A DNA stretch of 64,000 nucleotides from Sphingomonas chungangi. Lineage in GTDB: Bacteria > Pseudomonadota > Alphaproteobacteria > Sphingomonadales > Sphingomonadaceae. The stretch spans positions 372,001-436,000 of the forward strand of contig NZ_JACEIB010000027.1 of NCBI RefSeq assembly GCF_013778325.1, in the 5' to 3' direction. Shown here piece after piece: positions 1 to 8,554 of the stretch (the first letter of the stretch is position 1; the number at the start of each line of letters is the position of its first letter). A program made the translations under genes and the position numbers. Below the pieces are notes generated by a model. That model ran no database searches, was not told where the DNA came from, and saw only the letters and a program-made list of their open reading frames with translations.

Positions 1-59
1 ATGCGGTAGTACGGGCGCTTCTTGGAGCCACCACGCGACAGACGGATCGAAACGGACAT
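1..59 (-). CDS. rpsP: 30S ribosomal protein S16, N-terminal part
   Basis: Structural protein of the small ribosomal subunit. Only the first 19 codons lie in the window; the gene runs off the left edge. The minus-strand reading begins MSVSIRLSRGGSKKRPYYRI, which matches the conserved S16 N-terminus (family knowledge). It starts 44 bases after the ffh stop codon. The order ffh then rpsP is the common bacterial arrangement at the head of an rpsP-rimM-trmD-rplS operon, so co-transcription is likely. Confidence 0.93.
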   Translation of the reverse strand, partial: MSVSIRLSRGGSKKRPYYR

Positions 60-103
60 TCTCTTCTTCCTTCTTCAAATCAATAGCCTGACGGCCAAAC
101 TTC

Positions 104-1600
104 TCACTTCTTCTTCATGAAATTCTGGAAGCCGGGCGGCAAATTCTGCCCGCCGGGAAGGCCGGGCAGACCACCCAGCCCACCGCCGCCAGCCCCGCCG
201 AAGCCCGGCGGCATGTCGCCACCAGGACCACCGGCGCCGCCGAGGCCACCCATGCCGCCCCCGCCCTTGCCGAACAGAGCGGCGAGGCCCTTGAGGCCGC
301 CCATCTTCTTGATCTTCTTCATGGCGGTGGCCATTTCCTGATGCATCTTCAGGATCTTGTTGACCTCCTGCACCGTGGTGCCGGAGCCCTTGGCCACCCG
401 GATCTTGCGCTTGGCGTTGAGCAGCTCGGGCTTGGCGCGCTCCTTGGGCGTCATCGAACCGATGATCGCGTCCATGTGGATCAGCACCTTGTCGTCGACC
501 TGGCCGTTGGCCATGGCGTTCTTCACCTTGGCGACGCCCGGCAGCATCGAGGCGAGCGCGCCGAGGCCGCCCATCTTGCGCATCTGGTTTAGCTGGCTGC
601 GCAGGTCGTTCAGGTCGAACTGGCCCTTGCTCATCCGCTCGGCGAGCTTTTCGGCGTCTTCCTGCTTGATCGTCTCGGCGGCGCGCTCGACCAGCGACAC
701 GACGTCGCCCATGCCGAGGATGCGGCCGGCGACGCGGCCCGGCTGGAACAGCTCCAGCCCGTCGAGCTTCTCGCCGGTGCCGACGAACTTGATCGGCTTG
801 CCGGTGACGGCGCGCATCGACAGCGCCGCGCCGCCGCGCGCATCGCCGTCCATGCGGGTGAGCACGACGCCGGTGAGGTTCACCTGCTCGGAGAACGACT
901 TGGCGACGTTGACGGCATCCTGGCCGGTCAACGAGTCGACGACGAGCAGGATCTCGTCCGGCTCGGAGACGGAGGCGACCGCCTTCATCTCGTCCATCAG
1001 CGCCTGATCGACGTGGAGACGGCCGGCGGTGTCGAGCAGCAGCACGTCGAAGCCCTGCAGCTTCGCGGCGTTGAGCGCGCGCTTGGCGATATCGACCGGC
1101 TGCTGCCCGGCGACGATCGGCAGCGTCTGCACCTCGGCCTGCGTGCCGAGCACGGCCAGCTGTTCCTGCGCCGCCGGGCGATTGACGTCGAGCGACGCCA
1201 TCAGCACCTTCTTGCGGCCCTTCTCCCGCAGGCGGCGCGCAATCTTGGCGGTGGTGGTGGTCTTGCCCGAACCCTGCAGGCCGACCATCATCACGATGGC
1301 GGGCGGCGTCACGTCGAGCTGGAGATCGGCGGCTTCCGAACCCAGCATCTCGGTCAGCGCGTCATTGACGATCTTGACGACCTGCTGGCCCGGCGTGACC
1401 GAGCGAAGGACCGACTGGCCGACCGCCTGCTCGGTAACCTTGTCGACGAACTCGCGCACCACCGGCAGCGCGACGTCGGCCTCGAGCAACGCGATGCGGA
1501 CCTCGCGCATCGCCGCGCGCACGTCATTCTCGTTGAGCGCACCACGGCCGCGGAGTTTATCGAAAACCCCACCCAGCCTTTCGCTCAGACTCTCGAACAT
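104..1600 (-). CDS. ffh: Signal recognition particle protein Ffh (SRP54)
   Basis: GTPase that binds 4.5S RNA and signal sequences and delivers ribosomes to FtsY at the inner membrane. The 498-residue product has the N domain (about 1-90), then the NG GTPase with P-loop GLQGSGKTTTTAK, DVNRPAA, DTAGRL and TRMDGDARGG. A methionine-rich M domain follows, ending in a glycine/methionine/proline-rich tail of about 60 residues. I chose the start at MFESLSERL because this is the family N-terminus; the frame stays open for 25 more codons upstream without similarity. The partner genes ftsY (5892) and 4.5S RNA (29.5 kb) are also in the window. Confidence 0.97.
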   Translation of the reverse strand: MFESLSERLGGVFDKLRGRGALNENDVRAAMREVRIALLEADVALPVVREFVDKVTEQAVGQSVLRSVTPGQQVVKIVNDALTEMLGSEAADLQLDVTPPAIVMMVGLQGSGKTTTTAKIARRLREKGRKKVLMASLDVNRPAAQEQLAVLGTQAEVQTLPIVAGQQPVDIAKRALNAAKLQGFDVLLLDTAGRLHVDQALMDEMKAVASVSEPDEILLVVDSLTGQDAVNVAKSFSEQVNLTGVVLTRMDGDARGGAALSMRAVTGKPIKFVGTGEKLDGLELFQPGRVAGRILGMGDVVSLVERAAETIKQEDAEKLAERMSKGQFDLNDLRSQLNQMRKMGGLGALASMLPGVAKVKNAMANGQVDDKVLIHMDAIIGSMTPKERAKPELLNAKRKIRVAKGSGTTVQEVNKILKMHQEMATAMKKIKKMGGLKGLAALFGKGGGGMGGLGGAGGPGGDMPPGFGGAGGGGLGGLPGLPGGQNLPPGFQNFMKKK

Positions 1601-1774
1601 GCGCCTACTCCAAATCCCAACAGCCCCAACGCACAAAGCGCCGGCGGGCGAAACTCGCCGGCCGGCGTGCGCCACCCTCTCGGGGGTCAGGCGCTGGAGC
1701 CATCACGAACCTTGCGGAACGATCGTGGCGGCCGATAGCGGAAGGCTCGGCGAATGGCAACCCACGCTCCACAC

Positions 1775-1902
1775 CCGTTCGTGCTGAGGAGCCGCTGAGC
1801 TTGTCGAAGCGGCGTCTCGAATCACATGCACCGCGCAACACCCTTCGAGACGGGCCTTCGACTTCGCTTACGCTTCGCTCAATCCCTCCTCAGGGCGAAC
1901 GG
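1775..1902. repeat. Long imperfect inverted repeat between ffh and the GGDEF/EAL gene
   Basis: The outer arms CCGTTCGTGCTGAGG (1775) and CCTCAGGGCGAACGG (ending 1902) pair at 13 of 15 positions. Inner arms GTCGAAGCGGCGTCTCGA and TCGAGACGGGCCTTCGAC also pair. The sequence between holds ACTTCGCTTACGCTTCGCTC, related to the dispersed repeat found inside mtaB at 4.9 kb. It fills much of the 410-base gap between the divergent genes (1601-2010). I see no convincing gene in this gap; the short open frames there are translations of the repeat. Confidence 0.7.
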
Positions 1903-2010
1903 GGCCGGCGTTTATCGCATCCGTGACAATCCCCGAAAATCTGCGGCTCTTTACCGCTTCTACACGCTTTCCCGCCAGAACGCAGAGTGCCGAAACGGGG
2001 ATATGGCAGG

Positions 2011-3651
2011 ATGACGAGGCGGAAGGGCGAGGACAGCAGGGCCGCGAAGGCGGTCAGCCGTGCCCGCCGCGATCTGCTCGCCGGCGCGATCCTGCTGGCC
2101 GCGCTGGCCGTGCTGGTCACCGGCGGGTGGCGCTACGTCGCCTCCGTCGAGCGGATGCTGGGCACGACCAGCCACGCCGCCGACCTTGCCTCCGGCGATC
2201 GCATCCTGATGGCGGGCATGCTGCTTAACCTCGCACTGATCCTGTTCGGCTGGCGCCGCTACCGCGATCTGGTCGCCACCAGCAGCCAGCGCGACGAGGC
2301 CGAGGCCCGCGCCACCACCCTCGCCCGCACCGACGAGCTGACCGGCTTCCTCAATCGCCGCTCGCTCGCCGAGGAAGGCGCGGCGGTGATCGCCAACGGC
2401 CTGCGCCGCGACAAGGCGGTGGCGCTGCTCGTCGTCGATCTCGATCACTTCAAGACGGTCAACGAGGTGCATGGCCATCTCGCCGGCGACACCATCCTGC
2501 GTGCCGCCACCGACATCATCCGTAAAGCGCTCCCCGCCTCCGCCGTCGCCGGCCGGCTCGACGGCGACGAGTTCGCGGTGCTGCTGCCCTTCGATCCGCG
2601 CCACATGAGCACGGTCGATTCGATCGCAGACTATATCGTCGGCGCGCTCGCCCAGCCGCTGATCACCAAAGGCGTTACCGCGCATATCGGCGCCAGTATC
2701 GGCATCGCCCGCACCGAGGCCGACTGTCAGAGCGTCGAGGCGCTGCTGCGCCGCGCCAACATCGCGATGCACGCCGCCAAGGCCGCCGGCCGCGGCCGCC
2801 ACGCCTGGTTCGACGCGACGATGGAGCGCGAGCTGGTCAGCCGCAACGCGATCGAGGCGGGCCTGCGCGAGGGCATCCCGCTCGGTCAGTTCGTCCCCTA
2901 TTACGAGCCGCAGGTCGATCTGGAGAGCGGCGCGATCATCGGCTTCGAGGTGCTGGCCCGCTGGGAACATCCGACGCGCGGCGTGATCCCGCCGGACAGT
3001 TTCATCCCGGTCGCCGAGGAATGCGGGCTGATCGCCGACATGTCCGTCTCGGTGATGCGCCGCGCCTTCACGGAGGCGCGCGACTGGGACCAGAGCATCA
3101 CGCTCTCGGTCAACATCTCGCCCGCCCAGCTCAAGGATCCGTGGCTGGCGCAGAAGATCGTCAAGCTGCTGGTCGAGACCGGCTACCCCGCCAACCGGCT
3201 GGAAATCGAGATCACCGAAAGCTCGCTGTTCCAGAATCTCAGCTTGGCCCAGTCGATCGTCGGGTCGCTCAAGAATCAGGGTATCCGCCTCGCGCTCGAC
3301 GATTTCGGCACCGGCTATTCCTCTCTCGCCCATCTCCGCGCCCTGCCCTTCGATCGCATCAAGATCGACAAGAGCTTCGTCACGGCGATGAACAAGGACC
3401 CCGAGTCGATGGCGATCGTCAACGCCATTTCCAAGCTCGGCGAGAGCCTCAACCTGCCGATCACCGCCGAGGGGATCGAGGATCAGGGCATCTACGACAG
3501 CCTCCGCAGCATGGGATTGCACAAAGGCCAGGGGTGGCATTTCGGCAAGCCGATGACGGTCACCGCCGCACGCCGCCTGCTCGCCGAGAAGGGCCTGCTG
3601 CCGAGCGCGCGCGCGATCGAGGCCGAAGCGCCTGCGCAACGCCGCGCCTGA
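2011..3651 (+). CDS. Membrane GGDEF/EAL cyclic-di-GMP signalling protein
   Basis: Predicted cyclic-di-GMP turnover protein, 546 residues. Two N-terminal membrane helices (roughly residues 22-42 and 65-82) are followed by a GGDEF domain with DELTGFLNRR and DLDHFKTVNE. Its signature reads RLDGDEF, so the first glycine of GGDEF is aspartate; cyclase activity is doubtful and no RxxD inhibitory site is visible. The EAL domain looks complete: EVLARW, SVNISPAQL, EIEITES, DDFGTGYSS, KIDKSF and AEGIE. A phosphodiesterase with a regulatory or inactive GGDEF domain is the likely reading. A GTG at 1987 is an alternative start; ATG 2011 is preferred because GGGGA lies about 10 bases upstream. Confidence 0.88.
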   Translation: MTRRKGEDSRAAKAVSRARRDLLAGAILLAALAVLVTGGWRYVASVERMLGTTSHAADLASGDRILMAGMLLNLALILFGWRRYRDLVATSSQRDEAEARATTLARTDELTGFLNRRSLAEEGAAVIANGLRRDKAVALLVVDLDHFKTVNEVHGHLAGDTILRAATDIIRKALPASAVAGRLDGDEFAVLLPFDPRHMSTVDSIADYIVGALAQPLITKGVTAHIGASIGIARTEADCQSVEALLRRANIAMHAAKAAGRGRHAWFDATMERELVSRNAIEAGLREGIPLGQFVPYYEPQVDLESGAIIGFEVLARWEHPTRGVIPPDSFIPVAEECGLIADMSVSVMRRAFTEARDWDQSITLSVNISPAQLKDPWLAQKIVKLLVETGYPANRLEIEITESSLFQNLSLAQSIVGSLKNQGIRLALDDFGTGYSSLAHLRALPFDRIKIDKSFVTAMNKDPESMAIVNAISKLGESLNLPITAEGIEDQGIYDSLRSMGLHKGQGWHFGKPMTVTAARRLLAEKGLLPSARAIEAEAPAQRRA

Positions 3652-3691
3652 TCCTTCGCCGAGTGTGGACTTGACGCCGACGCGCCCCTAG

Positions 3692-4519
3692 ATGCGCGCG
3701 ATGCCGCAACCTTTTCGCAAGATGCACGGATTGGGCAACGACTTCGTCGTGTTCGACGCGCGCGGGGGCGCCGTCGCGATGTCGGCGGCGCGTGCCCGTG
3801 CGATTGCGGATCGCCATTTCGGCGTCGGTTGCGACCAGCTGGTCCTGATCGAACCATCCGACGTGGCGACCGCCCGGATGCGTATCTGGAATGCCGACGG
3901 CGGCGAGGTGGAAAGCTGCGGCAATGCCACGCGCTGCGTCGCCACCCTGCTCGGGGACGGCGCGACGATCGAGACGCTGGGCGGCGTGCTCGATGCGTCC
4001 GTCACGATCGACGGCGCCAGCGTCGACATGGGAGCGCCACGTTTCGAGTGGGACGCGGTGCCGCTCGCCTATGCGATGGACACGCTCGCCTTGCCGCTGG
4101 CGTGGGGCGGCGTGGAAACGATTGCCCCGCCGATGGCGCTGAGCGTCGGCAACCCCCACGTCATCCTGTTCGTGGCGGATGCGGATGCCCTCGATATCGA
4201 GGCGCTGGGCCGTCCGATCGAGAATGACCCGATCTTCCCGGAGCGTGTTAACGTCAATTTCGCCACGATCGAGAGCCGGACTCGCATCCGTTTGCGCGTC
4301 TGGGAGCGCGGATCGGGCGCGACGCTCGCCTGCGGCACCGGCGCCTGCGCCACCGCGGTCGCCGCGATCCGTGCCGGCCGGGCCAAGAGCGGCGTGACGG
4401 TCGCGCTGTCCGGCGGAGACCTGGTGATCGACTGGCAGCCCGGCGGCACGATCCGCATGACCGGCCCGGCAACCCATGTCTTCTCGGGCGAGATAGATCT
4501 CGCAGCCTTCCCGGCGTGA
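3692..4519 (+). CDS. dapF: Diaminopimelate epimerase
   Basis: Converts LL- to meso-diaminopimelate for lysine and peptidoglycan synthesis in the cytoplasm. Both catalytic cysteine motifs are present: ESCGNATRC (Cys near residue 76) and LACGTGACA (near residue 215). The N-terminal KMHGLGNDF is the family signature. The 275-residue length is normal. ATG 3701 is an alternative start. The stop codon overlaps the GTG start of mtaB in GTGA, indicating a coupled operon dapF-mtaB-ftsY. Confidence 0.96.
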   Translation: MRAMPQPFRKMHGLGNDFVVFDARGGAVAMSAARARAIADRHFGVGCDQLVLIEPSDVATARMRIWNADGGEVESCGNATRCVATLLGDGATIETLGGVLDASVTIDGASVDMGAPRFEWDAVPLAYAMDTLALPLAWGGVETIAPPMALSVGNPHVILFVADADALDIEALGRPIENDPIFPERVNVNFATIESRTRIRLRVWERGSGATLACGTGACATAVAAIRAGRAKSGVTVALSGGDLVIDWQPGGTIRMTGPATHVFSGEIDLAAFPA

Positions 4520-5895
4520 CCGAGATCCTGACCCTCGGCTGCCGGCTCAACGCCGCCGAGAGCGAGGCCATGCGCGCGCTGGCCGGCGACCGGGACGATC
4601 TCGTCATCGTCAATTCTTGCGCGGTGACGGCCGAGGCGGTGAAACAGGCGCGAAAGGAAATACGCCGCGCGGCCAAGCGACGGCCCGGCGCGCGCATCGT
4701 CGTGACAGGCTGCGCGGCGCAGGTGGAGCCGGAGCGCTTCGCTTCCATGCCCGAGGTGGCGGCGGTGATCGGCAACAGGGAGAAATGGGAGGCTGCTTCT
4801 TTTGGCCCCTCCGCCACCGCCCGCGATCCGCTCGCACTGAGCGAAGTCCAAGTGCGTGGCCCGAGCGCGCCGCCTGCCGCACGTCCTTCGACTTCGCTCA
4901 GGACGAACGGGATGTTTGGGGCGACCTTGGAAGAAAAGATCCGCGTCTCCGACATCATGGCCGTCCGCGACACCGCTCCGCACCTCGCCGCCGGGTTCGG
5001 CGACCGCGCGCGCGCCTTCGTCGAGGTGCAGAACGGCTGCGATCATCGCTGCACCTTCTGCATCATCCCCTTCGCGCGCGGGCCGAGCCGGTCGGTGCCC
5101 GCCGGCCTCGTCGTCGATCGCATCAAGGCGCTGGTCGACGAGGGTTACAATGAAGTGGTGCTCACCGGCGTCGATGCCACCAGCTACGGGCCGGACCTGC
5201 CGGGCGACCAGAGCCTCGGCCATCTCGTCGAACGGGTGCTCAGGCTGGTGCCGGGCCTCGCGCGCTTGCGCCTCTCCTCGCTCGACAGCGTCGAGATCGA
5301 CGACCGCCTGTTCGATCTCGTCACCGGCGAGCGGCGCATCCAGCCGCATCTCCATCTCTCGTTGCAGGCCGGCGACGACATGATCCTGAAGCGGATGAAA
5401 CGCCGCCACTTGCGCGCGCAATCGGTCGCGATGGTCGAGCGGCTTAAGGCCAAGCGCCCCGAAATCGCGATCGGCGCCGACCTGATCGCCGGCTTCCCGA
5501 CCGAGACCGAGGCACAGGCCCTGAACAGCGTCGCCCTTCTCGACGATTGCGACATCGTCCACGCGCATGTCTTCCCCTTCTCGCCCCGCGCCGACACACC
5601 CGCCGCGCGGATGCCAGCGCTCGATCCGGTGCTGGTCGCCGCCCGCGCCCGCCGGCTGCGCGAGGCAGCCGAGGCGCGTCGCGGTCGCTGGTTGGAAACG
5701 CTGGTCGGCACCGAGCAATCGCTGCTGGTCGAGCGCATCGACGGGCGCGGCCATACCGCCGCTTACGCCCCCGCCCGCCTCGCTTCCGGCGCTGCCCCGC
5801 GCGGCGCGGCCACCAATGCCGTCCGGCGCGGCGATGTCGTCGCCATTCGCGTCACCCACATCGAAGGCGAGATGCTCGTCGGAGAGGCCCTTTGA
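4516..5895 (+). CDS. mtaB: tRNA t6A37 methylthiotransferase MtaB, carrying a repeat-derived insert
   Basis: Radical SAM enzyme that makes ms2t6A at position 37 of tRNAs. The N-terminal methylthiotransferase cluster cysteines are C9, C35 and C66; the radical SAM cluster is CDHRCTFC (C175, C179, C182). GTG start overlapping dapF; the last codon overlaps the TTG start of ftsY. Residues about 93-135 do not look like the family: they include the peptide RPSTSLRTNG, the in-frame translation of a dispersed repeat (4828-4911). The insert keeps frame and falls in the linker between the two Fe-S domains, so the enzyme may still work. Confidence 0.93.
   Translation: MTEILTLGCRLNAAESEAMRALAGDRDDLVIVNSCAVTAEAVKQARKEIRRAAKRRPGARIVVTGCAAQVEPERFASMPEVAAVIGNREKWEAASFGPSATARDPLALSEVQVRGPSAPPAARPSTSLRTNGMFGATLEEKIRVSDIMAVRDTAPHLAAGFGDRARAFVEVQNGCDHRCTFCIIPFARGPSRSVPAGLVVDRIKALVDEGYNEVVLTGVDATSYGPDLPGDQSLGHLVERVLRLVPGLARLRLSSLDSVEIDDRLFDLVTGERRIQPHLHLSLQAGDDMILKRMKRRHLRAQSVAMVERLKAKRPEIAIGADLIAGFPTETEAQALNSVALLDDCDIVHAHVFPFSPRADTPAARMPALDPVLVAARARRLREAAEARRGRWLETLVGTEQSLLVERIDGRGHTAAYAPARLASGAAPRGAATNAVRRGDVVAIRVTHIEGEMLVGEAL
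4828..4911. repeat. Dispersed inverted repeat inside mtaB
   Basis: The right arm contains CCTTCGACTTCGCTCAGGAC followed by GAACGG. The left arm contains CTGAGCGAAGTC, its complement. About 25 of 33 aligned bases pair. A related sequence sits at 1775-1902. The element lies in the coding sequence and adds roughly 40 residues without a stop codon or frameshift. Boundaries are approximate. Confidence 0.75.
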
Positions 5896-6836
5896 GCGAT
5901 ACCCGCAACACCCCTTGGCACGACAAGCTCGCCGCCGGCTTCCGCCGCACCGCCGACCGACTGGGCAGCAATCTCGACAGCCTGTTCAACAAGGAAAAGC
6001 TCGACCGGCAGACACTCGACGCGATCGAGGAGGCGCTGATCGCGTCGGACCTCGGCCCCGTCACCGCCATGCGCATCCGCGACCGGCTGGAGGATGAGCG
6101 CTACGACAAGGATCTCGACGAGGCCGGCGTGCGCAAGATCGTCGCCGAGGAAGTGGCCAAGGTGCTGCGCCCCGTCGCCAAGCCGCTGGAGATCGAGGCT
6201 TTTCCGCGCCCGCAGGTGATCCTCGTCATCGGCGTCAACGGATCGGGCAAGACGACTACGATCGCCAAGCTCGCCCACCTGCTGCAGGAGCAGGACTATC
6301 AGGTGATGCTGGTCGCCGGAGACACGTTCCGCGCCGCCGCGATCGGGCAGCTCAAGGTCTGGGCGGAGCGGATCGGCGTGCCGATCATCTCGGGCAAGGA
6401 GGGCGGCGACGCGGCCAGCCTCGTATGGGAAGGCGTGAAGCAGGGCACCGCGATCGGTACCGACGTGCTGATCGTCGATACCGCCGGCCGCCTCCAGAAC
6501 AAGGCCGGGCTGATGGACGAACTCAGCAAGATCCGTCGCGTGCTCGGCCGGCTCAATCCGGCCGCGCCGCACGACGTCGTGCTGGTGCTGGACGCCACCA
6601 CCGGCCAGAACGCGATCAGCCAGATCGAGATATTCGGCCGGGATGCCGGCGTCACCGGCCTCGTCATGACCAAGCTGGACGGCACCGCCAAGGGTGGCGT
6701 GCTGGTCGCGGCGGCGGAGAAGTTCGGCCTGCCGATCCATGCGATCGGCGTGGGCGAGACGCTGGAGGATTTCCGCTCCTTCGATCCGGACGAGGTCGCC
6801 GGGCTGATCGCGGGATCGAAGGCCAGCGTGAAATAA
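5892..6836 (+). CDS. ftsY: SRP receptor FtsY
   Basis: Membrane-associated GTPase receptor for the Ffh/4.5S RNA complex. The 314-residue product has a short N domain, P-loop GVNGSGKTTT, DTFRAAAIGQL, DTAGRLQNK and TKLDGTAKGG. The long acidic A domain of E. coli FtsY is missing, as is usual in alphaproteobacteria. The start is TTG within the mtaB stop (TTGA overlap), giving (M)SDTRNTPWHDKL; longer upstream reading is out of frame with mtaB and unlike FtsY. Co-transcribed with dapF and mtaB. Confidence 0.95.
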   Translation: MSDTRNTPWHDKLAAGFRRTADRLGSNLDSLFNKEKLDRQTLDAIEEALIASDLGPVTAMRIRDRLEDERYDKDLDEAGVRKIVAEEVAKVLRPVAKPLEIEAFPRPQVILVIGVNGSGKTTTIAKLAHLLQEQDYQVMLVAGDTFRAAAIGQLKVWAERIGVPIISGKEGGDAASLVWEGVKQGTAIGTDVLIVDTAGRLQNKAGLMDELSKIRRVLGRLNPAAPHDVVLVLDATTGQNAISQIEIFGRDAGVTGLVMTKLDGTAKGGVLVAAAEKFGLPIHAIGVGETLEDFRSFDPDEVAGLIAGSKASVK

Positions 6837-6902
6837 ATGCCGTTCATCGCCTGTCAGCGTTCCATGCGCTAAACCCGGCCATACGATATAAAGAGGACGC
6901 CT

Positions 6903-7520
6903 TTGACCACCGCTACCGCGCCCAAGCCCGAAGCCGGGCCGCTGCTCCGTGTCGTGCTCGATCTCGGGCCGCTGGTGGTCTATTTCCTGGCCTATTCGCT
7001 GACGGGCAAGAACATCTTCGCCGCCACCGGCATCTTCATGGCGGCGACGATCGCGGCCATGCTCTTCTCGCGGATCCGCTTCGGCTGGATCTCGGCGATG
7101 CAGTGGTTTTCCAGCGCGATGGTGCTGGTGCTGGGCGGGCTGACGCTCTGGCTACACGAAGACTGGTTCATCAAGATCAAGCCGACCATCTATTATCTGA
7201 TGGTCTCGGGCATCCTCTGGTTCGGCCTGTGGACCGGCAAGCCGACGCTCAAACTCGCGCTCGGCTCCGCCTATCCGGGGCTCGACGAGCGCGGCTGGAT
7301 GCTGCTGTCGCGCAACTGGGCGGTATTCTTCATCGTGATGGCCATCGCCAACGAAGCGGTCTGGCGCAATTTCTCGACCTCGGCCTGGCTCGGCTACAAA
7401 TTATGGGGTGCGATACCCGCCACGATGATCTTCGCGGTCGCCAACATGCCGATGCTGCTCAAGCACGGCCTTGGCGAGACGCAGGCCGAGGCGATCGCGG
7501 ATGCCCCACCGACCGAGTGA
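6903..7520 (+). CDS. yciB: Inner-membrane septation protein A family (YciB/IspZ)
   Basis: Multi-spanning inner-membrane protein linked to cell envelope and division. The 205-residue sequence has five or more hydrophobic helices, with LGPLVVYFLAYS early, a KPTIYYLMVSG segment and the conserved RNFSTSAWLGYKLWG region near the C-terminus. TTG start at 6903 is supported by AGAGGA about 7 bases upstream. It follows ftsY by 66 bases on the same strand, a common alphaproteobacterial pairing. Confidence 0.9.
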   Translation: MTTATAPKPEAGPLLRVVLDLGPLVVYFLAYSLTGKNIFAATGIFMAATIAAMLFSRIRFGWISAMQWFSSAMVLVLGGLTLWLHEDWFIKIKPTIYYLMVSGILWFGLWTGKPTLKLALGSAYPGLDERGWMLLSRNWAVFFIVMAIANEAVWRNFSTSAWLGYKLWGAIPATMIFAVANMPMLLKHGLGETQAEAIADAPPTE

Positions 7521-7550
7521 CTAGTCGAACCGACTAGCTCGCCTAGTCGG
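7521..7550. promoter_or_regulatory. Three-part CTAGTCG repeat forming two alternative hairpins
   Basis: CTAGTCG (7521-7527), CGACTAG (7531-7537) and CTAGTCG (7543-7549) lie just after the yciB stop. The middle copy can pair with the first (7-bp stem, loop AAC) or with the third (8-bp stem CCGACTAG/CTAGTCGG, loop CTCGC), but not both. This could be an operator for a dimeric regulator or an attenuator ahead of the DUF1521 gene. Function is inference. Confidence 0.55.
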
Positions 7551-7621
7551 AATGTGGAGGGCGCTCCCAAAGCGGGCCGTGCATCATCCCGGATGTTCGG
7601 AAACGCGTAAAGGATCGCCCC

Positions 7622-8458
7622 ATGACCACGATCACTACCGCCTCTGCCAGCGCCACCCGGAATCTGCAGGCCACCACCACCGCGCAGGAGTTCGTCTTCG
7701 CCGCCGGAATCGTGGGCCACATGTTCAATCCGCTCGGTGCCCGCCCCTGGGCGAGCGCGCAGTTGCCGTCCATGTGGACCGCCGCGCTCTTCTCCAACAA
7801 CCAGCCGCAGGCGCAGTGGACTGCCTCGACCGGGGCCGAGGGGCAGGCCTCGATCGATCTCGGCGACGGCTATTCGCTCCAGCTCGACGAGAACAGCTCG
7901 TCGGCCACGATCACCGACGCGAACACCGGCCAGACGACGCAGATCTGGGGGGATCCCCACGTCAATGTGAACGGCCAGCACCAGTTCGACTTCTACGGCA
8001 CCACGACCTTCACGCTGCCCAACGGCACCAAGATCACGGTGAACACCCAGCAGAGCCAGAGCAACCCGGACGTCTATTATGCCGACACGCTGACCATCAC
8101 CAAGGGTAGCCAGGGCCTGACCGTCACCGGCCTGTCGGAGCAGACCAAGGGCGATCTCGCGATCACCATGGGCCAGAATGGCTACGCGCTCGATAGCGCG
8201 ACGGCGGACGGCTACGTGCTCGACGAGAAGACCGAAGGCAGCGGCTGGACTTCCGCCTATACGGGGCAGGACGCCACCCAGGCGGATCTCGACGAGACCA
8301 AGCCCGGCTCGGCCTTCGAGACGCTGCAACAGTTGAGTGGGCTGTTCGGCCAGTTCCTCGCCGGCGCGGTGCTGTTCGGATTTGCCGCCGAGATGGGCTC
8401 GGACATTTCGCATGGGATGCACGCCCATGCTGAAGGCCGCGCGCAGATCTTCGCCTGA
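7622..8458 (+). CDS. DUF1521-domain protein, candidate metal-triggered self-cleaving protein
   Basis: 278 residues with no signal peptide. Residues about 83-140 match the DUF1521 core: QLDENSSSATITDANTG, then IWGDPHVNVNG (GDPH at 110-113), then FDFYGTTTFTLPNGTKI. In Bradyrhizobium NopE1 (established knowledge) this domain cuts itself at the Asp-Pro bond of GDPHVD when calcium is added. Here the last residue of the motif is Asn instead of Asp. The N-terminal 80 residues are rich in Ala/Ser/Thr/Gln; the C-terminus has a hydrophobic segment, FGQFLAGAVLFGFA. AAAGGA upstream of ATG 7622 supports the start. No secretion system is nearby, so whether it is exported is unknown. Confidence 0.75.
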   Translation: MTTITTASASATRNLQATTTAQEFVFAAGIVGHMFNPLGARPWASAQLPSMWTAALFSNNQPQAQWTASTGAEGQASIDLGDGYSLQLDENSSSATITDANTGQTTQIWGDPHVNVNGQHQFDFYGTTTFTLPNGTKITVNTQQSQSNPDVYYADTLTITKGSQGLTVTGLSEQTKGDLAITMGQNGYALDSATADGYVLDEKTEGSGWTSAYTGQDATQADLDETKPGSAFETLQQLSGLFGQFLAGAVLFGFAAEMGSDISHGMHAHAEGRAQIFA

Positions 8459-8497
8459 TCCCCGCCCTGCCGCCGGCGTATCGGGCGGCAGGAAAGA

Positions 8498-8532
8498 GAA
8501 GGGGCTGCGGGATATCCTCCCGCAGCCCCTTC
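8498..8532. terminator. Bidirectional terminator hairpin
   Basis: Perfect 15-bp stem GAAGGGGCTGCGGGA / TCCCGCAGCCCCTTC with a 5-base loop, placed between the convergent DUF1521 gene and sodB. A T/A-poor flank makes it Rho-independent-like only in part. Confidence 0.75.
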
Positions 8533-8554
8533 TTGAGTCCCGCGGTACGGCGGG

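Noticed and set aside
1826-2014. A 62-residue open frame upstream of the GGDEF/EAL gene
   Set aside because: It is the translation of the long inverted repeat and has no ribosome-binding site or family pattern.
1960-3639. Long minus-strand open frames opposite the GGDEF/EAL gene
   Set aside because: High-GC shadow reading; the plus strand has clear domains.
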